A stretch of DNA of 6,422 bases from assembly GCA_013152045.1 (NCBI GenBank), contig JAADGZ010000222.1:1-6422 (forward strand), given 5' to 3'. This stretch comes from Gammaproteobacteria bacterium. Lineage in GTDB: Bacteria; Pseudomonadota; Gammaproteobacteria; UBA6429; Thiohalophilaceae. Made by a program: the position numbers and the translations under genes. The stretch's first letter is position 1. The number at the start of each line of letters is the position of its first letter. Shown here in pieces: positions 1 to 4,549 of this stretch. Below the pieces are notes generated by a model. That model was not told the origin of the DNA, did no database searches, and saw nothing but the letters and a program-made list of their open reading frames with translations.

Positions 1-1
1 G

Positions 2-769
2 TTGGGTATACTTGCTGAAGGCTTGCTGTTATCCCTGGCGTTGGCAGATCGCATTAATCTGTTGTCACAACAAAAGGAAATGGCAGAGAGAGAAGCACTG
101 CTTCACCAGCGTGATTTTTCTAAAAAACTTATTCGGGCGCAGGAAATGGAGCGTGAAAAATTTTCCAGTGCTTTGCATGATTCTATTGGCCATGGAGTTT
201 TAGTACTTAAGCAAAACCTGACCAGCCTGGCTAACGATTGTTTGACTAACAAAGGCGGCGGGGCCGGAGTCAACGCTGCACAAAAAACTGCGCGTGAAAT
301 AGATTTACAGGCAGATCATTGTAGTGAAATTCTCACTGAGGTGAGACAAATGTCACATGATCTTCATCCGCATTTATTGACTCGATTGGGCTTTAAGTCA
401 GCCATTCAGGAAACCATGACGCGGGCGTTTGCCGCTCAGGATATTCATTGGCAGATGGATGTCGATGAGACACCGGTTGAAATCGACAGTGAAAGAAAAA
501 ATCTGATCTATCGAGCCATTCAGGAGAGTTTTAATAATATTCTCAAGCATGCACACGCAACTGAGGTCATTCTCTCTTTACGGGTAGATCAAGATCAAAT
601 CCTGGTAAATATCAAAGATGATGGCAGGGGGTTTGATGATAAAATCTTCCCGGATAGCCTGGGTATCAACAACATGAGAGATCGACTAAAGTTATTTGGA
701 GGGCACTTGAGTATCCACTCCACTCCGAATATTGGCACTCATCTGACAATCAGTGTGCCGACAGCATAA
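2..769 (+). CDS. Sensor histidine kinase, UhpB/NarX type (HisKA_3 + HATPase_c), 5'-partial
   Basis: C-terminal kinase part of a two-component sensor. The reading frame is open to the window edge, and the TTG at base 2 is probably not the true start. The first ~20 residues are hydrophobic (LAEGLLLSLALADRI) and resemble the last membrane helix of a sensor domain, possibly 7TMR-DISM-like, that lies upstream. A coiled-coil linker (about 22-52) leads to the HisKA_3 dimerisation and phosphoacceptor helix with ALHDSIGH, putting the phosphorylated histidine at residue 59. A second conserved block is MSHDLHPHLL (117-126). The ATPase domain shows an N box (QESFNNILKHA, 174-184), a G1 box (DDGRGFD, 206-212) and a G2 box (GINNMRDRL, 220-228), so the catalytic motifs are intact. 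The gene ends 51 bases before the response regulator, its likely partner. The signal sensed cannot be told from this fragment. Confidence 0.93.
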   Translation: MGILAEGLLLSLALADRINLLSQQKEMAEREALLHQRDFSKKLIRAQEMEREKFSSALHDSIGHGVLVLKQNLTSLANDCLTNKGGGAGVNAAQKTAREIDLQADHCSEILTEVRQMSHDLHPHLLTRLGFKSAIQETMTRAFAAQDIHWQMDVDETPVEIDSERKNLIYRAIQESFNNILKHAHATEVILSLRVDQDQILVNIKDDGRGFDDKIFPDSLGINNMRDRLKLFGGHLSIHSTPNIGTHLTISVPTA

Positions 770-773
770 AGCT

Positions 774-795
774 GCCGCCATTGATTTATGGCGGC
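774..795 (+). promoter_or_regulatory. Perfect hairpin in the kinase/regulator junction
   Basis: GCCGCCAT (774-781) and ATGGCGGC (788-795) are exact reverse complements around a 6-base loop. The stem begins five bases after the kinase stop codon and no T-run follows, so it is not a standard intrinsic terminator. It could stabilise or partly uncouple the upstream message. The stem sequesters the ATG at 788, which argues against that codon as the regulator start. The hairpin is seen in the sequence; its function is inferred. Confidence 0.5.
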
Positions 796-820
796 GATAA
801 TCAGGGTTAGCAATTTTATC

Positions 821-1468
821 ATGGCGAATCAAAAGAAAAGGCTGCTCATCGCGGATGACCACCCAATTTTCAGGCAAGGGCTGAAACAGCTATTGGCACC
901 CATTGAGTGGTTACATATTGTGGCTGAAGCTGAAAACGGTTGCTCGGCGTTAAGTCAGATAAAGCATTTCAGGCCCGACATTATAATTCTTGATCTTGCT
1001 ATGCCCGATATGGATGGCCTTACTGTTTTGCAGCGTACCCGGGAAGAATACCCAAATCTTATTACCATTATTTTAACCAGTTACGATGACAGCGCTTATG
1101 TCGACCGGGCGTTTGAGTTGGGTGCAAATGCTTATGTTGTCAAGGATAGCGCGGGAGAAGACCTGATTAACTGCCTTGAAGTGGTTGTGCAGAGAAAAGA
1201 TGTATACATTAGTCCCTCTCTGGGCAGTCGCTTTCCTGAGTTACCTGCTACCGCCGCAGAAAAAAATACCTCTCTGGATTCGCTGACAAAAATGGAACGT
1301 AAGATTCTCTCTCATGTAGCCCGGTTTCTCACCAGCAAAGAGATTGGTAAAGAGCTGGGGGTTAGTTATCGCACGGTGCAAAATCATCGCAGCAGCATAT
1401 GTTCCAAACTTCATCTAAAAGGGGCGCATCAACTGCTGAGCTTTGCCCGAGAGTATTTTGATCAATAA
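821..1468 (+). CDS. NarL/FixJ-family response regulator (REC + LuxR-type HTH)
   Basis: DNA-binding response regulator of 215 aa, the usual length for this family. The receiver domain (about 6-122) has the acidic pair D12-D13 in LLIADDHP, phosphoacceptor D58 in LDLAMPDMDG, T86 in ILTS and K108 in YVVKDS, so all residues needed for phosphorylation are present. A linker (about 130-150) joins the C-terminal LuxR-type helix-turn-helix (about 152-212), with the signature LTKMERKIL, SKEIGKELGVS and the recognition helix around RTVQNHRSSICSKL. I chose the ATG at 821 because MANQKKRLLIADDH is a typical family N-terminus, whereas the in-frame ATG at 788 adds eleven atypical residues and lies inside a hairpin stem. 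Neither start has a good Shine-Dalgarno. It is very probably the partner of the kinase just upstream. Targets are unknown; the lipoprotein genes downstream are candidates by position only. Confidence 0.95.
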   Translation: MANQKKRLLIADDHPIFRQGLKQLLAPIEWLHIVAEAENGCSALSQIKHFRPDIIILDLAMPDMDGLTVLQRTREEYPNLITIILTSYDDSAYVDRAFELGANAYVVKDSAGEDLINCLEVVVQRKDVYISPSLGSRFPELPATAAEKNTSLDSLTKMERKILSHVARFLTSKEIGKELGVSYRTVQNHRSSICSKLHLKGAHQLLSFAREYFDQ

Positions 1469-1553
1469 TGTTATTGAGTTGATGGCTGGTACCCACAGCA
1501 CTCGCTGTGCTCGCGGGGCAGGCTCTTACTTATTCAGAATAACGTAAACCTCG

Positions 1554-1595
1554 CACCTGGTACTCTTTCAATATAACCTGGATGGAGTACCAGTG
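1554..1595. repeat. Long imperfect inverted repeat
   Basis: CTGGTACTC (1557-1565) and GAGTACCAG (1585-1593) are exact reverse complements separated by 19 bases. The pairing extends outward by CA/TG if one C is bulged on the left arm. The core CTGGTAC also occurs at 1486-1492. It could be an operator-like site or an RNA stem-loop after the regulator gene. No T-run follows. Confidence 0.5.
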
Positions 1596-1762
1596 TCAGA
1601 TTGATTTAATAACCCTGCGGATGCTTCTCCGCAACGATCTTTAAGGCCTTCCTCGCTAAGTACTTGTACTCGCAAATATTGAGCACGTGTATCTATTGTC
1701 TGCCGTAGGTGATGCTATTAGCATCAAGTTGTAGAGAAACGAGAGGACTGACAAGATCGATC

Positions 1763-1954
1763 TCAATCCATACTGCCTTGCTGATTCTCCAGGCGATGAA
1801 GCCTCAGCTTGAGGAGCGCGTCTATTTTTAGTTTCAATATTTTTAAGGAGGAAAAAATCCAGAAAATCAATGCAACTAATAACACAGCGCTGGTGATAGA
1901 TCCTGGGCCTGGTGCCTTGCTGATAGTGAATCTGGACAGCGGCGATCGCGCCAT
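1763..1954 (-). CDS. Possible small single-pass membrane protein (uncertain)
   Basis: Hypothetical 63-aa protein; I do not recognise a family. A short basic N-terminus with KAPGPGS is followed by one strongly hydrophobic stretch (about residues 20-37, SAVLLVALIFWIFSSLKI), then a basic, Leu-rich tail (KLKIDALLKLRLHRLENQQ) that could form an amphipathic helix. This small-membrane-protein layout is the main reason to list it. Against it: only a weak GGGA lies four bases before the ATG, there is no family match, and an opposed plus-strand frame with a perfect Shine-Dalgarno overlaps it. A TTG start ten bases further upstream is in another frame. The 7-bp hairpin at 1710-1726 lies about 37 bases beyond its stop codon. 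Confidence 0.25.
   Translation of the reverse strand: MARSPLSRFTISKAPGPGSITSAVLLVALIFWIFSSLKILKLKIDALLKLRLHRLENQQGSMD
1844..1851 (+). promoter_or_regulatory. Orphan perfect Shine-Dalgarno
   Basis: TAAGGAGG is fully complementary to the 16S anti-Shine-Dalgarno, but no ATG, GTG or TTG follows at usual spacing. The codon five bases downstream is ATC (1857), opening a 42-codon frame to a TAG at 1981-1983. The first ATG (1870) is 18 bases away and opens only eight codons. It may be a chance match, since the opposite strand reads plausible codons here, or the relic of a gene that lost its start. Confidence 0.3.
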
Positions 1955-2127
1955 AGCATCCCAATGGTTGCCCGTTGAATAGCCTGGTTTAATTCTGGAG
2001 AGAACGGTGATGAAAAGTTGTGAGCGATATTATATGAAACATCCGAATTAGAACGTGGATTTTCACTCTGTTTGAAGAACAAGTTGAATCCTGGCAGAAG
2101 CATTTAACAAGCAAAGGACATAATCAA

Positions 2128-2844
2128 ATGAAAAAACTGAGTCGATTTTATGCGCGCAACACATTTTATATACTCAGTGCTGTAGCACTGGCAGCCTGTG
2201 GCGGCGGTGGAGGCAGCGATGCTGGTGAAGGCGACACCCTGAGCGTAGGCACAAGCCTGGTGCCGTTAACATGTAATTCTACTGAACCAGAAATACAATT
2301 AGGGGTGGTTCCCGATATTCCGCCTGGCAATCCTGATGCAGGAAAAGGCGTTTTTTTCTCGACTAAAACAGAGTCTGGCACCAACGGCATCATCACCTAC
2401 GACTGTGTGACAGAGGACTATGGCATGAGTGGCTCTACATTTTTAGAGATTACACAGGTAAACAGAACCGTTACTTTTGTATCTATGTGTGATGGTTTGC
2501 CACATGGAAAGGTAACCGCAGTCGCAGATTATGCCGCCGGCACCCAAAATAAAATAATTGAAGTAGAAGGCACAACGGTACAAAACTGTCAGGAAACATA
2601 CACAAGCCCTGTGCCTGACATAATTACTGACCCGGCCTCGCTCCCAGACCTGGCGACCGTATTCACAGGCCCGAGCGATCCCTCTCTGTTAACGAACAAT
2701 TGTCCTGCGGACATACCAACGGTCGAAGCGCCCGCTCTCACAGCCTGTACCACCGTTGTTTTAGCTGATTTCGAAGCAACCGACTCTGTAGGCAGTAAAC
2801 ACCTGGTTTCCATTAAAACAACCCTTACAATCTCTGTTCGATAA
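2128..2844 (+). CDS. Predicted lipoprotein, unknown function, six mature cysteines
   Basis: A 238-aa protein whose family I do not recognise. It has a lipoprotein signal peptide: basic MKKLSRFYAR, a hydrophobic core, and lipobox LAAC with the lipidated cysteine at residue 24, followed by GGGGGS as a flexible tether. It is thus expected to be anchored in the envelope. The mature part (about 45-238) has cysteines at 49, 93, 121, 154, 192 and 207, an even number compatible with three disulfides in the periplasm or at the surface. No enzymatic motif is evident. The start is supported by AAAGGA (2113-2118), nine bases before the ATG. Its signal peptide aligns without gaps with that of the lipoprotein at 4550. 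Its last eleven codons, including the stop, lie in a 115-bp repeat found again 1604 bases downstream. Confidence 0.85.
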   Translation: MKKLSRFYARNTFYILSAVALAACGGGGGSDAGEGDTLSVGTSLVPLTCNSTEPEIQLGVVPDIPPGNPDAGKGVFFSTKTESGTNGIITYDCVTEDYGMSGSTFLEITQVNRTVTFVSMCDGLPHGKVTAVADYAAGTQNKIIEVEGTTVQNCQETYTSPVPDIITDPASLPDLATVFTGPSDPSLLTNNCPADIPTVEAPALTACTTVVLADFEATDSVGSKHLVSIKTTLTISVR

Positions 2845-2926
2845 AAATATTCGGGAACCTCTGACCTGGTCTGGAGGACGCAGGCTCCCTGACAAGCAAT
2901 TAGGTGCATAACCCGATTATAAATAA
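2812..2926 (+). repeat. 115-bp direct repeat, copy 1
   Basis: Identical at 107 of 115 positions, without gaps, to 4416-4530 (my own base-by-base alignment). Seven of the eight differences are transitions. The copy begins within the last coding codons (from ATTAAAACAACC) of the 2128 lipoprotein gene, spans its stop codon and spacer, and ends 32 bases before the probable start of the next gene. Similarity stops abruptly at both ends. Confidence 0.95.
2853..2889 (-). terminator. Candidate stem-loop in repeat copy 1
   Basis: GGGAACCT (2853-2860) pairs with AGGCTCCC (2882-2889) at seven of eight positions across a 21-base loop. Read on the minus strand it is followed by a T-rich GAATATTTTTATC, as in an intrinsic terminator. 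On the plus strand no T-run follows, so its role in ending the upstream lipoprotein message is doubtful. Confidence 0.35.
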
Positions 2927-2945
2927 TGATACAACTTAAAGCTGT

Positions 2946-2951
2946 GGGGGA
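2946..2951 (+). promoter_or_regulatory. Ribosome binding site that decides the start at 2959
   Basis: GGGGGA lies seven bases before the ATG at 2959. The earlier in-frame ATG at 2926 has only an AT-rich sequence upstream and overlaps the last base of the 115-bp repeat. Starting at 2959 also gives a standard lipoprotein signal peptide without an eleven-residue extension. Confidence 0.6.
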
Positions 2952-2958
2952 TAAAACG

Positions 2959-3921
2959 ATGTTGCACAACACCTTTCTAAAAGTGGCCAGCCTGACTGTT
3001 ACGCTCTTTCTGCTGGTGGGCTGTAGCAGCGGCGGCGGCTCGTCAACGAGTGGCAAGAGTGGCAACGGCAATTCATCAACCGTCGTGCTGGCGTCGGTTG
3101 TTGCGCCCGGGGCGCAGTGCCCGAACGGCGGCATTCAGGTCGATAGCGGTATTGATGAGAATGGCAACGGCGTACTCGACGCCAGCGAGATCGACGAGTC
3201 GCAAATCGTATGCAACGGCAACGACAGCCTGATCAGCATGAGCGACGAACCGACGGGCGCCAACTGCGAATACGGCGGCACCCGCATCGACACAGGCACT
3301 GACACCAACGGCAATGACTTCCTCGATAGCATCGAAATCACCGCCACCGAGTACCTCTGCGCCCTTGTCACCACCGCTTTCGACGGGCTGGTCTATCTCG
3401 CCGATGCCAATCTGGCAGGCATGACTGAGCTGTTCCGCACTACTGCGGATGCACCCAGTGTCGCCAAGCTTGGCCGTGTCAGGCCGGGCAGTGGAGACGT
3501 TCGCTCATTCAGGATCTCTCCGGACCGCACCAAAGTGGCCATCCATGGCAACCTTGAAACCGATCAGGTATTCGAACTCTATGTCGCCGATCTGCTGAGT
3601 GGTCAGCCTGCGGTCAAGGTCTCCGGGACGTTGGTCGCAGGGGGGAATGTTTCATCTGACTATGCATGGGCACCGGACAGCTCGCGCATCGCCTACCGCG
3701 CAGATCAGGAGACGGACAGGATAGATGAGCTTTACACCGTGGCGCCAGACGGAACCGCCAATCTCAAGGTCTCCGGGGCGTTGATCGCGGAGGGGGATGT
3801 TTGGGGCTATGCATGGGCGCCGGACAGCTCGCGCATCGCCTACCGCGCAGATCAGGAGACGGATGAAGTGGCACCGTGGCGCCGGACGGAGCCGCCAATC
3901 TCAAGGTCTCCGGGGCGTTGA
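2959..3921 (+). CDS. Lipoprotein with DUF7151-like repeats and truncated PD40 propeller (5' part of broken gene)
   Basis: 320 aa as it reads now; a start at 2926 would add eleven residues. The signal peptide (1-21) ends in lipobox LVGC with lipidated C22, then a Gly/Ser linker to about 40. Two DUF7151-like repeats follow (about 43-88 and 91-135), each with a cysteine pair (C54/C85, C103/C134) and a 12-residue loop with EF-hand spacing: DENGNGVLDASE (66-77) fits ideally, while DTNGNDFLDSIE (115-126) has Asp for the usual Gly. Calcium binding is inferred. From about 142 come PD40/WD40-like blades: two diverged ones (LVYLADA and ISPDRTKVAI), then near-identical units with AWAPDSSRIAYRADQETD. After residue 304 the frame shifts, giving an unrelated basic tail (APWRRTEPPISRSPGR) and a TGA stop. 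The propeller is therefore incomplete and the product probably non-functional. Confidence 0.75.
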   Translation: MLHNTFLKVASLTVTLFLLVGCSSGGGSSTSGKSGNGNSSTVVLASVVAPGAQCPNGGIQVDSGIDENGNGVLDASEIDESQIVCNGNDSLISMSDEPTGANCEYGGTRIDTGTDTNGNDFLDSIEITATEYLCALVTTAFDGLVYLADANLAGMTELFRTTADAPSVAKLGRVRPGSGDVRSFRISPDRTKVAIHGNLETDQVFELYVADLLSGQPAVKVSGTLVAGGNVSSDYAWAPDSSRIAYRADQETDRIDELYTVAPDGTANLKVSGALIAEGDVWGYAWAPDSSRIAYRADQETDEVAPWRRTEPPISRSPGR

Positions 3922-4244
3922 TCGCGGGGGGAAATGTTTGGAGCTATGCATGGGCGCCGGACAGCTCGCGCATCGCCTACCGCGCAGATCAGGAGACGGA
4001 CCAAGTATTTGAGCTTTACACCGTGGCGCCGGACGGTGCTGCCAGAGTTAAGGTCTCCGGGGCGTTGATCGCGGGGGGGGATGTTTCTTCTAACTATGCA
4101 TGGGCGCCGGACAGCTCGCGTATCGCCTACCGCGCAGATCAGGAGACAGACGGAGTAGATGAGCTTTACACCGTGGCGCCAGATGGAACCGCCAATCTCA
4201 AGGTCTCCGGGGCGCTGGTTGCAGGAGGGAATGTTGGCGCGTTT
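3664..4244 (+). repeat. Four tandem ~147-bp PD40 blade units
   Basis: Units begin at GCATGGGC (3664, 3811, 3948, 4098), with a fifth diverged beginning at 4245 (GCGTGGGAA, then stop). Lengths are 147, 137, 150 and 147 bases. The 137-base unit carries the 10-bp deletion, and the 150-base unit has one extra codon. Stretches of 40 or more bases are identical between units, with overall identity around 90% by eye, which implies recent amplification or gene conversion. Each unit encodes one beta-propeller blade of about 49 residues. Confidence 0.9.
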
Positions 4245-4256
4245 GCGTGGGAATAA
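3876..4256 (+). pseudogene. Downstream frame of the broken PD40 propeller gene
   Basis: Continues the propeller in the frame left by the 10-bp deletion. It encodes two full blades (AWAPDSSRIAYRADQETD twice, each followed by ELYTVAPDG) and ends in a partial strand, GAFAWE. The only start in frame is a GTG at 3876 with no Shine-Dalgarno, and the fragment has no signal peptide. Independent translation to a useful product is therefore unlikely. The final partial strand could close the ring with an N-terminal blade in the unbroken protein. Confidence 0.7.
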
Positions 4257-4298
4257 CCCCCTCACTAAACCATCCAATAAATTCATGAAGCGATAAAC

Positions 4299-4327
4299 GG
4301 GGCATCCACCAACCAGGTGGGTGCCCC
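4299..4327 (+). terminator. Strong hairpin after the propeller gene
   Basis: GGGGCATCCACC (4299-4310) pairs with GGTGGGTGCCCC (4316-4327): twelve pairs including one G-U, with a 5-base loop AACCA. It lies 43 bases after the stop codon, as expected for a terminator, but the following TGGTATCC is not T-rich. It may act as a 3'-end stabiliser or a Rho-assisted site. Confidence 0.5.
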
Positions 4328-4361
4328 TGGTATCCGGAGACACGATACTTATATCTGTTGA

Positions 4362-4448
4362 TATTCGTTTGTAACCGCTAAGTTGATCAAGCTCAGGATG
4401 GCTAGAGTTGTAGTGATTAAAACAACCCTTACAACCTCTGTTCGATAA
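4362..4448 (+). pseudogene. Fossil 3' end of a lipoprotein gene
   Basis: Within repeat copy 2, bases 4416-4448 still encode IKTTLTTSVR and stop, against IKTTLTISVR at the end of the lipoprotein ending at 2844. The frame remains open upstream only to 4362, and nothing before 4416 clearly resembles the first lipoprotein. This is best read as the tail of a duplicated or recombined gene end, not a functional gene. Confidence 0.55.
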
Positions 4449-4530
4449 AAATATTCGGGAACCTCTGACCTGGTCTGGAGGGCGCAGGTTCCCTGGCAAT
4501 CAATCAGGTGCATAACCCAATTACAAATAA
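4416..4530 (+). repeat. 115-bp direct repeat, copy 2
   Basis: Copy of 2812-2926 at a constant offset of 1604 with eight mismatches. Here it is not attached to a functional coding end. It stops 19 bases before the start of the FG-GAP lipoprotein gene, so it supplies most of that gene's immediate upstream region. Confidence 0.95.
4457..4493 (-). terminator. Candidate stem-loop in repeat copy 2
   Basis: GGGAACCT (4457-4464) and AGGTTCCC (4486-4493) are perfect reverse complements over a 21-base loop; copy 1 has one mismatch. On the minus strand a T-rich GAATATTTTTATC follows. On the plus strand there is no T-run, so the inverted repeat may instead matter for the repeat itself. Confidence 0.35.
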
Positions 4531-4549
4531 CCACTAAGGAAACATTACC

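Larger units (their letters stand above)
1469..2127. other. 659-bp intergenic region with palindromes and no convincing gene
   Basis: Between the regulator stop and the first lipoprotein start I see no family-recognisable coding sequence. The first ~260 bases are rich in short inverted repeats: 1494-1509 (CACAGC/GCTGTG, 4-base loop), 1554-1595, 1616-1633 (TGCGGA/TCCGCA, 6-base loop) and 1710-1726 (TGATGCT/AGCATCA, 3-base loop). None is followed by a T-run, so no clear terminator for the regulator gene is visible. The middle (1763-1983) holds two opposed short reading frames, described separately. I found no convincing -35/-10 pair upstream of 2128, although a promoter for the lipoprotein genes is expected in this region. 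Confidence 0.7.
2959..4256 (+). pseudogene. DUF7151-like/PD40 beta-propeller lipoprotein gene, broken by a 10-bp deletion
   Basis: Full extent of a gene that would read through from 2959 to the TAA at 4254-4256 if ten bases were restored near 3871. The other repeat units have an extra ATGAGCTTTA-like stretch between the acidic QETD segment and the TVAPDG segment. Restoring it after GGATGAAGTGG gives ETDEVDELYTVAPDG, matching the sibling units, and rejoins the downstream frame. The restored protein would have a lipobox signal peptide, two DUF7151-like repeats with EF-hand-like loops, and about six TolB/PD40-type blades. The gene is visibly GC-richer than its neighbours: hand-counted 60-base lines gave 55-67%, against about 48% in the preceding gene. 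It is flanked by the 115-bp direct repeat, which suggests acquisition as a unit. A sequencing or assembly error in the tandem repeats is an alternative. Confidence 0.8.

Noticed and set aside
788..820. ATG at 788 as start of the response regulator
   Set aside because: It adds eleven residues unlike the family N-terminus, has no Shine-Dalgarno, and is buried in a perfect hairpin.
1985..2110. Promoter elements such as TATTAT near 2030 or TTTAAC near 2104
   Set aside because: No acceptable -35 element lies 16-18 bases upstream of any of these candidates.
2812..2926. Integron attC-like site, suggested by GCATAAC and a cassette-like layout
   Set aside because: No paired RYYYAAC/GTTRRRY boxes with the required outer symmetry are present, and there is no integrase in the window. 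The repeat also includes the coding end of the upstream gene.
2589..3134. Long minus-strand open frame sharing a peptide with another minus-strand frame at 4349-4741
   Set aside because: The shared peptide comes from translating the 115-bp direct repeat antisense. Both frames lie largely opposite well-supported lipoprotein genes and have no family features.
3664..4244. CRISPR-like array suggested by regularly spaced identical blocks
   Set aside because: The unit is 147 bp and coding in frame, with PD40 blade motifs. There are no short repeats alternating with unique spacers.
3852..4499. 215-aa minus-strand frame with internal repeats
   Set aside because: It is the antisense reading of the 147-bp propeller units; the plus-strand frame has clear PD40 signatures.
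2812..4530. Insertion sequence or transposon flanked by direct repeats
   Set aside because: No transposase frame or terminal inverted repeats are visible, and 115 bp at 93% identity is far longer than a target-site duplication.
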